A stretch of DNA of 64,000 nt from the NCBI RefSeq assembly GCF_017814275.1, contig NZ_JAGIYQ010000009.1, positions 79,254 through 143,253 on the forward strand, read 5' to 3'. Under the pieces are notes generated by a model that had not been told where the DNA came from, searched no databases, and saw only the letters and a program-made list of their open reading frames with translations. The DNA comes from Gottfriedia endophytica. GTDB lineage: Bacteria > Bacillota > Bacilli > Bacillales > Bacillaceae_G. The stretch's first letter is position 1. Every line of letters begins with the position of its first letter. Of the stretch, positions 19,967 through 30,453 are shown in pieces. A program made the translations under genes and the position numbers.

Positions 19967-20600
19967 TGTCACTTATCCCTAATGAAGAAAAAATTTTCGT
20001 AAAGCTATCAGGATCTGGCAAAAGGAAAAAATGGCCATTTAACTCTTCATTTTGTTTATCTGATTCAGCAAAAAATACTGTATCTACTACAATTGCCACA
20101 TCGCTAACTTGTCCAATTTCCATTAAACCGTAACTAATTATTGCTCCAAACATATCAATTGATAACGATGGAACTGAATGCTGTAGATTCAGTTGTGTAA
20201 AATCTGATAAAGATGAAACATATGAGCCGATTAATATATTCCCTACTTCCTGAATAGCAGAAACGGCAAAAGGATGATTTTCAATTTGTTCAATTGTAAA
20301 GGTATTATCGTCAATTAATCGGCTAATGATGGATGTAGCCTGTTCTAAACTCATAACAAAATACATACTTCCAGGGGCTTCACCATCTATTCTAAAGTAG
20401 ATAGAAACCACTACATTTTCAGGGCCGCCAACTAATTCCATCATTTCATTAAATGAAACAACCTCTACTTTAGGGACACTCATGTCAACTTTTTGATTTA
20501 GTAATGTAGAAAGTGCAGTTGCTGCATTACCTGCTCCAATATTACCGATCTCTCTTAAAATATCTAAATGAATTGTTTTTATTTCATCCATAAAAGGCAT
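19959..20600 (-). CDS. cheC: CheY-P phosphatase CheC
   Basis: CheC dephosphorylates CheY-P and binds CheD. The 213-residue protein has both pseudo-symmetric active sites of the CXY family: one around E17 and N20 (REIGNIGAGNA) and one around residues 107-110 (AIQEVGNILIG). It starts at ATG 20600 behind GAGGGA. It sits between cheW and cheD and overlaps the latter, which fits the CheC-CheD complex. Confidence 0.96.
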   Translation of the reverse strand: MPFMDEIKTIHLDILREIGNIGAGNAATALSTLLNQKVDMSVPKVEVVSFNEMMELVGGPENVVVSIYFRIDGEAPGSMYFVMSLEQATSIISRLIDDNTFTIEQIENHPFAVSAIQEVGNILIGSYVSSLSDFTQLNLQHSVPSLSIDMFGAIISYGLMEIGQVSDVAIVVDTVFFAESDKQNEELNGHFFLLPDPDSFTKIFSSLGISDNG

Positions 20601-20612
20601 AATTTATCCCTC

Positions 20613-21065
20613 TTATACATTAGTATTTGTTTCATATGATGGATCAAGTATATTCTCTAAATCTAGTAAAATTAATAAACGTTTATCAAGTTTGGCAACA
20701 CCTTTAATATAATCTCGCTCAATTTCACCAACTACTTCAGGTGCTGATTCAATTTGTGATTGCTCAACGTCTAATACATCATTTGCAGAATCTACAATGA
20801 ATCCAACTTCTTTTTCATTAATTGAAACGATAATAATTCTAGTTTGTTCATTAAAAGGTAATTCTGGAAAATCGAATCGTAACCTTAAGTCAATAATAGG
20901 TGTTACAACTCCTCTAAGATTTATAACCCCCTTAACAAATGGTTCCACCTTAGGGACACGTGTGATATATTGAATTTTTTCAATTGATTTTACAAATTTA
21001 ACTGGTATACAATATTCTTCATTATTTAATTCAAAAACGATTACTTTTTCTTCTTGGGCAATCAT
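20613..21065 (-). CDS. cheW: Chemotaxis coupling protein CheW
   Basis: CheW links chemoreceptors to CheA. The 150 residues form a single CheW domain: the N-terminal VFELNNEEYCIPV strand, the receptor-contact region RVPKVEPFVKGVINLRG (about 37-53) and the VGFIVDSANDVLDV segment. It follows cheA by 18 bases and precedes cheC. Confidence 0.97.
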   Translation of the reverse strand: MIAQEEKVIVFELNNEEYCIPVKFVKSIEKIQYITRVPKVEPFVKGVINLRGVVTPIIDLRLRFDFPELPFNEQTRIIIVSINEKEVGFIVDSANDVLDVEQSQIESAPEVVGEIERDYIKGVAKLDKRLLILLDLENILDPSYETNTNV

Positions 21066-21083
21066 CGTTTATTCTCCTAACAG

Positions 21084-23138
21084 TTATTTAATTAAAGCAT
21101 TACAATCAATGATTAAAGCAACTTGGCCATCACCTAAAATAGTTGCTCCCGAGATTGCAAAAACATTGGTTAAATAGTTACCAAGCGATTTTAGAACGAT
21201 TTCTTGTTGGCCAATAAAAGAATCAACTACTAGTCCAGCTAATTTTTCTCCTTTGCGAACAATTACAATCGAATAACCATCTTCAACTTGTTCATTACTA
21301 TTTGGAACATTAAATAAGTCATTTAAGAATAAAAGAGGAACAACCTTACCTCTAAAATCAATAACCTTTTGATTATGAGCACTTAGAATATCTGATTTTT
21401 TCACATAAGCAGTCTCAATTATTGATGATAACGGAATAGCATATTTTTCATCTTGCAATTCAACTAACATGACAGAAATAATTGATAATGTTAATGGTAA
21501 TTGGATTGAGAAAGTAGTTCCTCTACCGAGCTCAGAAGTAACCGTTACTGATCCTCCTAGAGCCTCGATTTTGCTCTTAACTACGTCTAAACCAACACCT
21601 CGGCCAGACACATCTGAAATTTTTTCAGCAGTTGAAAAACCTGATGCAAAAATTAATTCAAAGATTTGTTGTTCAGTAAGTGAAGATGCAGCTTGTCTTG
21701 TAATTACTTTTTTAGAAATCGCTTTTTCTAGAATTTTTTCACTACTAATTCCAGCACCATCTTCTTTTACTTCTATAAATACATGGTTCCCACTGTGATA
21801 AGCCTTTAATTCTACTGTACCGGTTTCAGATTTCCCTTTTTGCACTCGGATTTCAGGCTTTTCGATTCCATGATCAAGTGCATTGCGAATTAAATGAACT
21901 AACGGATCCCCAATCTCATCGATTACTGTACGATCAAGTTCAGTTTCCGCACCAATTATTTGTAAATCAATTTTTTTATTTAAATCCTTTGCCAATTGTC
22001 TAACCATTCTTGGGAAGCGGTTAAACACTGTATCAATTGGAATCATTCGCATATTTAATATAATATTTTGTAAATCACTAGACACCCTTGTCATACGTTC
22101 AACTGTTTCTTGAAGTTCGCTATGATTTAACTCTCGAGAAAGCTGTTCTAAACGTCCACGATCGATAACTAATTCTTCAAATAAATTCATTAAGATATCT
22201 AATCGTTCGATATTTACTCGAATTGTTTTAGTATTTTGTTGCGTTGTCTTTGTTTTTGAAGTCTGCTCTTTTGCTTGTGCTTCCTTCTCTGCATTTTCTT
22301 TTGACATATCTTCGTTAGCGTTTGTTTCTTCAGTTACTTTTGATTCTTCATTTGAGTCATTGTGATCTACATTACGCGAGGATATAAGGATATCAAGATC
22401 AACATTCGTAAATCCAACATTTTCTATTTCGGAAATATTCAATAACTTTTGTTTAATTTCCTCGATATTGTTTTGTGTAATATATGTAACGAAAAAGAAG
22501 TTATCGAATTGTTCTTCTTCAATTTTCTCTACTGAAGGATTACTTTTAATAACCTCACCATTTTGTTCTAAAGTTTCAAACACCATATATGATCTTGCAG
22601 CTTTTAATAAACAATTTGTTGAAAGTTCAACCTTCAACTCTACTATTTCATATCCTTGTTCTTTTGACTCCTGTAGCACAGTAATTTCATATTCATCGTA
22701 TTCTAAATTTGATATAGTTGCTTCAGCTGTTGCAGCTACTTCTTCCTTAGCTACTACCCCGCCATTTTCAATTTCTGCTAGTAATCTAACAATCTCGTGA
22801 ACATCTCTTTTACCATCTCCACCTGAACTTATCGAACCAACCATAGCTTCTAAATCATCAATGGATTGAAAAACGACATCAAGTAAATTTGAGTTAACTT
22901 TAATTTTATTGTTTCGAATACCATCAAGAACATTTTCCATTCTATGAGTTAATTTAGCTAAATCTTCATAGCCCATTGTTGCAGACATACCTTTTAATGT
23001 ATGGGCACTTCTAAATATTTCATTAACAATTGAAAGGTTAGTAGGATCTTTTTCAAGTTCTAATAAATTCTCATTAATACTTTGCAAATGTTCTCTACTT
23101 TCATCAAGAAATATATCTAAGTATTGATTCATTTCCAT
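21084..23138 (-). CDS. cheA: Chemotaxis histidine kinase CheA
   Basis: CheA phosphorylates CheY and CheB in response to receptor state. The 684-residue protein shows an HPt domain with phosphorylated His46 (RSAHTLKG), a P2 substrate-binding region (about 145-250), a low-complexity Glu/Thr/Lys linker (about 265-300), the dimerisation domain (about 300-365), an ATPase with the N box (LIRNALDHGIE) and G boxes (DDG-type EDGAGI and SGRGVGLDVV), and a C-terminal CheW-like regulatory domain from about 545. It lies between cheB and cheW. Confidence 0.98.
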   Translation of the reverse strand: MEMNQYLDIFLDESREHLQSINENLLELEKDPTNLSIVNEIFRSAHTLKGMSATMGYEDLAKLTHRMENVLDGIRNNKIKVNSNLLDVVFQSIDDLEAMVGSISSGGDGKRDVHEIVRLLAEIENGGVVAKEEVAATAEATISNLEYDEYEITVLQESKEQGYEIVELKVELSTNCLLKAARSYMVFETLEQNGEVIKSNPSVEKIEEEQFDNFFFVTYITQNNIEEIKQKLLNISEIENVGFTNVDLDILISSRNVDHNDSNEESKVTEETNANEDMSKENAEKEAQAKEQTSKTKTTQQNTKTIRVNIERLDILMNLFEELVIDRGRLEQLSRELNHSELQETVERMTRVSSDLQNIILNMRMIPIDTVFNRFPRMVRQLAKDLNKKIDLQIIGAETELDRTVIDEIGDPLVHLIRNALDHGIEKPEIRVQKGKSETGTVELKAYHSGNHVFIEVKEDGAGISSEKILEKAISKKVITRQAASSLTEQQIFELIFASGFSTAEKISDVSGRGVGLDVVKSKIEALGGSVTVTSELGRGTTFSIQLPLTLSIISVMLVELQDEKYAIPLSSIIETAYVKKSDILSAHNQKVIDFRGKVVPLLFLNDLFNVPNSNEQVEDGYSIVIVRKGEKLAGLVVDSFIGQQEIVLKSLGNYLTNVFAISGATILGDGQVALIIDCNALIK

Positions 23139-23153
23139 ATATGTACTCCCCTA

Positions 23154-24209
23154 TTAATTGGAATGTTTTATTATGGTATCTGCTATATTCTGGATAGTTA
23201 CTATTTCATCGACTAATTTTGTTGCAATTGCCGCTTTTGGCATCCCAAAGACTACAGATGTTTCTTCAGACTCAGCAATGGCGATCGAACTTAATTTTTC
23301 TTTTATTTTTATTAATCCTTTTGAACCATCTGAACCCATTCCTGTTAAAATGACTGATATAACATGATATCCAGTAAGATTACTAACTGATTCAAACAGT
23401 ACATCAACGGAAGGACGATGCCCACTTATTTGAGGTTCCTTATTTAATTCAATAAATAATTCGTTATTTCTTTGATTAACTACCATGTGATATCCACCTG
23501 GAGCAATATACGCTGTCGATTGTTCAACTTTTTCACCATGTTCTGCTTCTTTCACATGTATATTAGAAAGTTTATCTAAACGATTTGCTAGCGAATTTGT
23601 AAACCCACTCGGCATATGTTGCACAATAAATATAGGTTTTTTAAATCTTTCAGGTAATTTTGAAAGGACTTCTTGAAGTGCTTTAGGTCCTCCTGTTGAA
23701 GTTCCTAAGCAAACGATTTGCGAAGCTCTTTCATGTAAATTTTCTTTCCTATTATTTTCAAATGATGAAAATTGCTTTATAGGTTGATGATTTACAAGGT
23801 TTTTTACATTTACATTTACTGCCATTTTTACTTTCTTAATTAACTCATCCTGAACTAGGTCTATATCAAGTGAAATAGAACCTGAAGGCTTTTGAACAAA
23901 GTCCACTGCCCCATTTTCCATTGCCAAAATCGTGCTAGATGCTCCTTCTTTTGTAAGACTAGACAACATGACAACAGGGACAGGAGATTCTTTCATAATT
24001 ATCTTTAATGCCTCTAATCCGTTTAGTTTAGGCATTTCAATATCAAGCGTTACAACATCTGGTTTGAGTTGTTTAACTTTTTCTACTGCTTCCATACCAT
24101 TCTTTGCTGTTGCAATAACTTCAATTTGATCATCTGAAGATATCATAGATGAAATTACTTTCCTCATGAATGCTGAATCATCTACAATTAGTACATTTAT
24201 TTTGCTCAA
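23154..24209 (-). CDS. cheB: Receptor methylesterase CheB
   Basis: CheB removes methyl groups from receptors once phosphorylated by CheA. It has a receiver domain (IVDDSAF, phosphoacceptor in VVTLDIEMP) and a C-terminal esterase domain with Ser in GTSTGGP, His in QHMPSG and Asp in GMGSDG. The likely start is TTG at 24209 behind AGGTAGTG. GTG at 24218 overlaps the flhG stop by one base and gives three more residues, so it cannot be excluded. It connects the export gene block to cheA. Confidence 0.95.
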   Translation of the reverse strand: MSKINVLIVDDSAFMRKVISSMISSDDQIEVIATAKNGMEAVEKVKQLKPDVVTLDIEMPKLNGLEALKIIMKESPVPVVMLSSLTKEGASSTILAMENGAVDFVQKPSGSISLDIDLVQDELIKKVKMAVNVNVKNLVNHQPIKQFSSFENNRKENLHERASQIVCLGTSTGGPKALQEVLSKLPERFKKPIFIVQHMPSGFTNSLANRLDKLSNIHVKEAEHGEKVEQSTAYIAPGGYHMVVNQRNNELFIELNKEPQISGHRPSVDVLFESVSNLTGYHVISVILTGMGSDGSKGLIKIKEKLSSIAIAESEETSVVFGMPKAAIATKLVDEIVTIQNIADTIIKHSN

Positions 24210-24217
24210 GAATATCA

Positions 24218-25075
24218 CTACCTTTTTAAAAATAAAGATTTAACACGATGTATAAAGGAAAAAGACACTTCTTTTACTTGTTGCTCATTAACGTACTTTC
24301 TTGCAATATCATCAATATTTTTTGATGCTTGACTAGTAGAAGAAAATAATATAAATGGAGATTGTGCAATAACAGCTTTTCTCACAACTGCATCATCAGC
24401 TATTAATCCCAAGAAATGAATATCAACATTCATAAAGTGCTTAATAGCCTGTTTCAACCTAGAAGCAACTGAAGTTCCTTCAGCTCTAGAACTAGAACGA
24501 TTAACAATTATTGAAATATCTGATTCATTTCCATCTACGATTAAATGTTTGATCATTGCATATCCATCTGTAATTGCTGTCGGTTCTGGAGTTGTGATAA
24601 CAATTATTTCATGCATCGCTCGAAGTAATTTTAATGTTTGATCACTCACCCCTGCACCCATATCAAATAGAATAATGTCAAAATCTACCGTAGCTTCTTC
24701 TAGCTGTGATAAAAGTAATCCTAATTTTCCCTCATCCAAAGAAAAAATAGATGAAAAAGCCGAACCTCCAGAAATATAATGTAGATTTTCAGGTCCTATG
24801 TTCATAATATCACGAATTGTCATTTTTTTACTAAAAATGTCAATAATTGATAAATTAGTCACAGAACCTAATAAAACATCAATATTTCCCATACCTATAT
24901 CTAAATCAATTAGAAGAACCTTTTTTCCCCTTTTACAGAGAGAAATGGCAAAATTCAAACTAAAATTTGATTTTCCTACTCCACCTTTTCCACTTACCAC
25001 CGCTATAGCTTTGCTTGAAATTCTATGACTGCTATTTCTTAATTGTTCTCTTAATCTAGCTGCTTGATCATTCAT
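24218..25075 (-). CDS. flhG: Flagellum number and placement ATPase FlhG (YlxH)
   Basis: FlhG is a MinD/ParA-like ATPase that works with FlhF to set flagellar pattern. The 285 residues contain the deviant Walker A SGKGGVGKSNFS (about 28-39), the switch region LIDLDIGMGNIDVLLG and the switch II segment LFDMGAG. A C-terminal amphipathic stretch (FIHRVKSLFLKR) fits membrane association. It overlaps flhF by 8 bases. Confidence 0.95.
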   Translation of the reverse strand: MNDQAARLREQLRNSSHRISSKAIAVVSGKGGVGKSNFSLNFAISLCKRGKKVLLIDLDIGMGNIDVLLGSVTNLSIIDIFSKKMTIRDIMNIGPENLHYISGGSAFSSIFSLDEGKLGLLLSQLEEATVDFDIILFDMGAGVSDQTLKLLRAMHEIIVITTPEPTAITDGYAMIKHLIVDGNESDISIIVNRSSSRAEGTSVASRLKQAIKHFMNVDIHFLGLIADDAVVRKAVIAQSPFILFSSTSQASKNIDDIARKYVNEQQVKEVSFSFIHRVKSLFLKR

Positions 25076-26258
25076 AAGCTACTTCCTTTGATAAAATTGA
25101 ATAGATTTTTGATGGACTACCTTCAACAATATCATCTGGGACGTTTTGGCCATTTGTTAAATAAGCAACACCTATTTGCTTTTCAACAATAAAATTCAAG
25201 ATTGAACCATATGACTCAGTCTCATCAATTTTAGAAAATACAACTTTTTTAATTGGAATTGAATGAAATTGATCAAAAATTTTTCTCATATCTTTATATT
25301 TAGAAGTCACAGCTAAAACTAAATAAGTTTCAAGTTCACTAAAATCGATTATTTTCTTAAGTTCCTCAACATATATTGCATCTCTAAAGTTTCGCCCCGA
25401 GGTATCAATCAAAACTAAATCATAATTTAAAAACTTTTCCTTTGCAGCTTTAAAATCTTCAAGATTATAGCAAACTTCTATAGGAACATTTAAGATTGTT
25501 GCATACGTTTTTAATTGGTCAATTGCAGCAATTCGATATGTGTCAGTTGTAATAAACGCAACTTTTTTACGATATTTTAATACTGCTTCAGCACCTATTT
25601 TTGCAAGAGTTGTAGTCTTCCCTACTCCAGTTGGTCCAACTACATTTACGTATTTTATTTCATCGTGTCTATGACCGAAATCAAAATTCGATATTAAATC
25701 AAGAATTAAATCTTTCATCCAACTATGTATTTGTTCATCAGATACTTGATTCGATTGAAGAGCCATTCTAGGCCTTATTTCATTTACGATTTTTTCGATT
25801 ATACTCGGCAATACATCTTGCTCAAATAGATCGTCTTTTATGTTCTCTAATTGAGGAGGTAAAATTTCTTCACCATTTTGTTGTTTTTGAAGGGTTGTCA
25901 ACATAGACTTCAATTCCTTCATTTCACCAATTAGATGAGATTGATCGTTCTGATTTTTTTGATTCATGTCATTTTGCGGTTTATTAATTGGCGCTTCAAA
26001 TGAAAATGGTACAAATTCATTTGGATTGTTTACTTCAACTGTTTTTTGAATTGGTTTTAATGTTTTTGATTGTTTAATAGTATTTGGTGACTGGTCTAAA
26101 GCAGCAATTACCTCGAATTTCTTCTTTGTAAAGAATCCGAAAACTCCACCATCCCTAACAACTCGAGAGTTAAGAATGACCGCATCTTGACCGAGTTCCT
26201 CAGAAACTTTTTTCATTGCTTCAGCCATTGTTGGTGCAATAATTTTTTTTACTTTCAT
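25068..26258 (-). CDS. flhF: SRP-type GTPase FlhF
   Basis: FlhF is the third SRP GTPase, alongside Ffh and FtsY, and marks the site of flagellar assembly. The 396-residue protein has a B domain at the N-terminus, a Gln/Asn-rich linker (about 80-130), an N domain, and a G domain with G1 GPTGVGKTT (about 211), TTDTYRIAAIDQL and DTSGRN. It overlaps flhA by 4 bases and flhG by 8, so the three are translationally coupled. Confidence 0.97.
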   Translation of the reverse strand: MKVKKIIAPTMAEAMKKVSEELGQDAVILNSRVVRDGGVFGFFTKKKFEVIAALDQSPNTIKQSKTLKPIQKTVEVNNPNEFVPFSFEAPINKPQNDMNQKNQNDQSHLIGEMKELKSMLTTLQKQQNGEEILPPQLENIKDDLFEQDVLPSIIEKIVNEIRPRMALQSNQVSDEQIHSWMKDLILDLISNFDFGHRHDEIKYVNVVGPTGVGKTTTLAKIGAEAVLKYRKKVAFITTDTYRIAAIDQLKTYATILNVPIEVCYNLEDFKAAKEKFLNYDLVLIDTSGRNFRDAIYVEELKKIIDFSELETYLVLAVTSKYKDMRKIFDQFHSIPIKKVVFSKIDETESYGSILNFIVEKQIGVAYLTNGQNVPDDIVEGSPSKIYSILSKEVAYE

Positions 26259-28291
26259 TCTACCCTCACGACTCCTACACTTTGAACTTCAAGCTCTGCG
26301 TCTAATTCATTATATGAAAGGACAGGTAATGATGGCATATACCTTTCAATCAACTGTTTAACATACATCCTTACAGTTGGAGAACAAAGAATGATCGGTT
26401 GCTGTTGTTGCATCGTCATTTCTTCGACCTCTTTATTAACTGCTTGGATAAATTGCCCGGACATAGTTGGATCCATTGATAAATAGTTTCCATGTTCAGT
26501 TTGTGAAACAGAATCTGCAATTAATTTTTCAGCTTGTCCTGAAAGTGTAATCACTTTGAGTGAATCTCCATTTTGACTATATTGACTCGTAATTTGCCTT
26601 GCAAGTGCCTGACGAACATATTCTGTTAAGACATCAGGATCCGTTGTATATCTACCATAATCAGCTAAAGCTTCAAAAATTACTGGAAGGTTGCGAATCG
26701 AAACCTTTTCTTTTAATAACTTACCAAGAACTTTTTGAATATCCCCAATAGACAGTGGATTTGGTGTTACTTCCTCTACCAATATTGCATAATTTTCTTT
26801 TAAGTGATCTATTAGATTCTTAGTTTCTTGTCTTCCTAATAATTCATGAGCGTAGTTTTTAATGATTTCTGTAATATGAGTTGAAACAACTGATGGAGGA
26901 TCCACCACTGTGTAATTAAACATTTCTGCTCTTTCTCTCATTTCCTCAGAAATCCATTTTGCTGGCAATCCAAATGAAGGTTCAAACGTATCAATTCCTT
27001 CAATTGACGGCTCATCATATCCAGGACTAAGTGCTAAATAGTGGTCAAGTAGAAGCTCCCCTTTAGCCACTTCATTCCCTTTAATTTTCAACACATATTC
27101 ATTCGGTTGAAGTTGGATATTATCGCGAATACGTACAACTGGGATCACTAGCCCTAATTCGATTGCTAGTTGACGCCTAATCATAACAATTCTGTCTAAT
27201 AGGTCTCCACCTTGATTTGTATCTGCTAATGGTATCAGACCATAACCAAATTCAAACTCAATTGGATCAACTTGAAGTAACTTCACAACACTTTCTGGCG
27301 TTTTCAAATCATTCGTTACGACTTCCTCTTGTTGCTCTTCAATTAAGGATTCATCAACTTTAGGTTTTCGAGATAATTGATATCCACCAACTGCTAGTAA
27401 AATCCCAACAGGCATCGTTACAAGATTACTTATAGGCGTGAATAAACCTAATAGAGTGATAGCTCCTGCAGCAATATATAGTAAAGTAGGATAAGAGAAC
27501 AATTGAGCTGTTAATTCAGACGCTAAATTATCCTCAGAACCAGAACGCGTTACCATAATACCTGTTGCAGTTGAAATTAAAAGTGCAGGAATTTGGCTTA
27601 CTATTCCATCCCCAACTGTTAAAACAGTAAATTGCTTGGCAGCTTCTGAAAAACTTAGGCCTTGCTGCAGGACACCAACAATGATCCCAACTATAATATT
27701 TATGATAACTATGATAATGGTTGCAATTGCATCCCCTTTAACGAATTTACTCGCCCCATCCATCGAACCATAAAAATCAGCCTCACGAGATACTTTTGAA
27801 CGTCTTTCTCTAGCTTGTGCCTCCGTAATCATTCCAGCATTTAAATCTGCATCGATACTCATTTGTTTACCAGGCATCGCATCCAGTGTAAAACGAGCTG
27901 CTACTTCAGATACACGCTCTGCCCCTTTTGTAATAACCATAAACTGAATAATGATTAAGATTAAAAACACAACAAATCCAACGATGGCATTTCCACCAAT
28001 AACGAAAGAACCAAATGTTTCTACTACGTTACCAGCGTGTCCTGTTGTTAAAATTGCTCTAGTTGTTGAAACGTTTAATCCTATTCGAAATAACGTAAGT
28101 AATAATAAAAGAGAAGGAAACACTGAGAACTCAAGTGGCTCTTTCATATTCATAGAAAGTAATAAAACAAGTAATGCGAACGACATGTTCACCATTATTA
28201 GTAAACTAATTAACGTTGTCGGTAATGGAATAACTAACATAACGACAATAAAAATAACGCAAATTAGCACTGTTAAATTTCTTGCTGACAT
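26255..28291 (-). CDS. flhA: Flagellar type III export gate protein FlhA
   Basis: FlhA forms the nonameric export gate and cytosolic ring. The 678 residues have about eight N-terminal membrane helices (to about 320) with the conserved loop between them (FVKGDAIATII preceded by SREADFYGSMDGASKF), then a four-subdomain cytosolic domain binding chaperones and substrates. The length is standard. It follows flhB by 14 bases and overlaps flhF. Confidence 0.98.
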   Translation of the reverse strand: MSARNLTVLICVIFIVVMLVIPLPTTLISLLIMVNMSFALLVLLLSMNMKEPLEFSVFPSLLLLLTLFRIGLNVSTTRAILTTGHAGNVVETFGSFVIGGNAIVGFVVFLILIIIQFMVITKGAERVSEVAARFTLDAMPGKQMSIDADLNAGMITEAQARERRSKVSREADFYGSMDGASKFVKGDAIATIIIVIINIIVGIIVGVLQQGLSFSEAAKQFTVLTVGDGIVSQIPALLISTATGIMVTRSGSEDNLASELTAQLFSYPTLLYIAAGAITLLGLFTPISNLVTMPVGILLAVGGYQLSRKPKVDESLIEEQQEEVVTNDLKTPESVVKLLQVDPIEFEFGYGLIPLADTNQGGDLLDRIVMIRRQLAIELGLVIPVVRIRDNIQLQPNEYVLKIKGNEVAKGELLLDHYLALSPGYDEPSIEGIDTFEPSFGLPAKWISEEMRERAEMFNYTVVDPPSVVSTHITEIIKNYAHELLGRQETKNLIDHLKENYAILVEEVTPNPLSIGDIQKVLGKLLKEKVSIRNLPVIFEALADYGRYTTDPDVLTEYVRQALARQITSQYSQNGDSLKVITLSGQAEKLIADSVSQTEHGNYLSMDPTMSGQFIQAVNKEVEEMTMQQQQPIILCSPTVRMYVKQLIERYMPSLPVLSYNELDAELEVQSVGVVRVE

Positions 28292-28305
28292 TCAGAGTTC
28301 TCCCC

Positions 28306-29388
28306 TTAAATTTTTCTTTTTAACTTATACACATAAGCTAAAATTTCAGCTACAACTTTAAAAAACTCTTCTGGAACTTCATCACCAATATCTGCTTGTG
28401 CATAAAGAGCTCTTGCTAAAGGTCTATTTTCAATTGTTGTAACATCATTTTTTTTAGCAATTTCTTTTATTTTTAATGCCATATGGTCAACTCCCTTTGC
28501 AACTACAAAAGGAGCATCTCTTTTTTTTTCATCATACTTTAATGCAATTGCATAGTGAGTTGGGTTAGTAATGACAACATCTGCAGTTGGAATTTCCTGC
28601 ATCATCCTTCTCATAGCAATTTCTCTTTGTTTTTGTTTTATTTTTGATTTTATTAGAGGATCACCCTCTGATTTTTTATACTCATCTTTTATATCTTGTT
28701 TGGACATTCGTATACTTTTCTCAAAATCGAATCGTTGGTAAAAAAAATCCAATGCAGCCAATACGAGAAGGGAAATCGCTGCATATAACCCACTTTTTAC
28801 TGCTAACGAATAAATTGTATTAGCAACATTATCAATACTCATATAAGGCAAATTAAGAATGGATTGTTTACTTTGCCAAATTACCGTAAAGGTAACTGTT
28901 CCTATAATCGTTATTTTTAATAGGGATTTAACTAATTCAACTATTCCTCGTAATGAATAAATTCGTTTAAAGCCTTGTAATGGATTAATTCGATCAAATT
29001 TTACATTAATTGCCTCAGATGAAACGTTAAAACCAACTTGAAATATATTTGCTACAATTGCGGCGATAAAAGCAACGCCTAAAAAAGGACCAATCAATAT
29101 AAGAATTTGCATGTATGTATGAGAAAAAAGAGATTGTACATTTGTCTGTGTCAAATCCTCCAACAAGTAATGCTGTAAATATTCTTTTAGGACATGCTGA
29201 AATTGGTCAAAAAGAAACTGACGACCAAATAGTAAAAAGAGAAACATCGAAAGTAAAATCACAGCTGTATTAATCTCTACGCTTTTAGCTACCTGACCTT
29301 TTTTCTTCGTTTCTTCCCTCTTTTTGGGGGTTGCTTTTTCAGTTCGTTCCCCTGCGAAAGTTTGAAGATTTAACTTAATGTACGCCAT
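28306..29388 (-). CDS. flhB: Flagellar export switch protein FlhB
   Basis: FlhB switches export from rod and hook subunits to filament subunits. The 360-residue protein has four membrane helices (about 35-215) and a cytosolic domain that cleaves itself at NPTH, seen at residues 275-278. The last 86 residues are the FlhB-CC fragment. That fragment is clearly similar to the stand-alone protein at 56932-57243. It overlaps fliR by 14 bases. Confidence 0.98.
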   Translation of the reverse strand: MAYIKLNLQTFAGERTEKATPKKREETKKKGQVAKSVEINTAVILLSMFLFLLFGRQFLFDQFQHVLKEYLQHYLLEDLTQTNVQSLFSHTYMQILILIGPFLGVAFIAAIVANIFQVGFNVSSEAINVKFDRINPLQGFKRIYSLRGIVELVKSLLKITIIGTVTFTVIWQSKQSILNLPYMSIDNVANTIYSLAVKSGLYAAISLLVLAALDFFYQRFDFEKSIRMSKQDIKDEYKKSEGDPLIKSKIKQKQREIAMRRMMQEIPTADVVITNPTHYAIALKYDEKKRDAPFVVAKGVDHMALKIKEIAKKNDVTTIENRPLARALYAQADIGDEVPEEFFKVVAEILAYVYKLKRKI

Positions 29389-30166
29389 TTTTCATCCCTC
29401 CAATTAGTTGGATGATTGAATTTGTCGATTGAGTAATTAATTCAAACATATGTTGAACTAGTACGATGAAGGTTGGCATACCAATTATCAATAACCCAAA
29501 TGCAACTAATACCTTTAAAGGCATACCCACAACAAAAATGTTTAACTGTGGCACAATACGGGTTAAAATCCCTAGTGCAACATCGACTAAAAACAAAGAT
29601 GCTACTACAGGTAATGCCATTTGAAAAGCAATTACAAACATAGACATAAAAATTTGAATAATATGGGCAATAAATGCTTCTTGTCCAAAATGCAATCCTG
29701 TTGAAAAAATAGGAATAACTTTAAAACTATTTAATATTCCCTGCAGTAAAAGATAGTGTGCATTGACCGATAATAAAAATAGAATGGTAATCACATTGAA
29801 AAACTGTCCCATAAGCGGTGATTGTACCCCAGTCTGTGGGTCAAATATAGTGGCCATTGAGAACCCTGTCGAAAAGTCTATTAATCCTCCAGCCACTTGA
29901 ATTGCACTCATCACAATTGATGCTATGATTCCTAACGACAATCCAACAATCACTTCTTTTATCAATAAGAAAATAAAATTATCCACTGCTCCTAAAGGAC
30001 CTTGATTTACCATAAAAAAGACTATGTAGCTTACAAAAAAAGAAAAACCAATTTTATGCATTGTTGGAATTGATCGATTTGAAAAAACAGGTGCAGTTAC
30101 AAAAAATGCCGTTATTCGAACAAAGATCAATAGAAATGCTGGTATGCTTTGAAGTATAGTATTCAT
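29375..30166 (-). CDS. fliR: Flagellar export gate protein FliR
   Basis: FliR is part of the FliP-FliQ-FliR export pore. The 263-residue membrane protein has about six hydrophobic segments. ATG at 30166 was chosen because AGGG lies 8 bases upstream; the in-frame ATG two codons earlier is only 2 bases from that site. It starts 6 bases past the end of fliQ and overlaps flhB. Confidence 0.96.
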   Translation of the reverse strand: MNTILQSIPAFLLIFVRITAFFVTAPVFSNRSIPTMHKIGFSFFVSYIVFFMVNQGPLGAVDNFIFLLIKEVIVGLSLGIIASIVMSAIQVAGGLIDFSTGFSMATIFDPQTGVQSPLMGQFFNVITILFLLSVNAHYLLLQGILNSFKVIPIFSTGLHFGQEAFIAHIIQIFMSMFVIAFQMALPVVASLFLVDVALGILTRIVPQLNIFVVGMPLKVLVAFGLLIIGMPTFIVLVQHMFELITQSTNSIIQLIGGMKNGVH

Positions 30167-30171
30167 TGTCA

Positions 30172-30441
30172 TTACCCTATAAACTGATTTAAATTACTAA
30201 AAATTTGGTAAGTGAACTCAACGATTTTTGTCAGCATCCAAGGACCAAAAAATATTAAAGCAACTAAAACTGCTACAATTTTAGGTATAAATGCCAATGT
30301 TTGTTCTTGAATTTGTGTCGTAGCTTGAAAAATACTTACTACAAGTCCAACAACCAAGGCAATAATAAGTAAAGGCCCACTGACAACAAATAATGTATAA
30401 ATGGCTTTTTGTGCTAATGAAATAATAAATTCTTGACTCAT
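30172..30441 (-). CDS. fliQ: Flagellar export gate protein FliQ
   Basis: This 89-residue protein has two membrane hairpin helices (about 13-37 and 48-70), the standard FliQ architecture. Four copies pack around the FliP/FliR core. The AGAGGTGA ribosome binding site is well placed. It lies 12 bases after fliP. Confidence 0.96.
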   Translation of the reverse strand: MSQEFIISLAQKAIYTLFVVSGPLLIIALVVGLVVSIFQATTQIQEQTLAFIPKIVAVLVALIFFGPWMLTKIVEFTYQIFSNLNQFIG

Positions 30442-30453
30442 TCAGTTCACCTC

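Noticed and set aside
28306..29388. flhB as a broken or duplicated gene because of similarity to 56932-57243
   Set aside because: flhB is full length with an intact NPTH site. The small paralogue is a separate gene with its own start, ribosome coupling and terminator.
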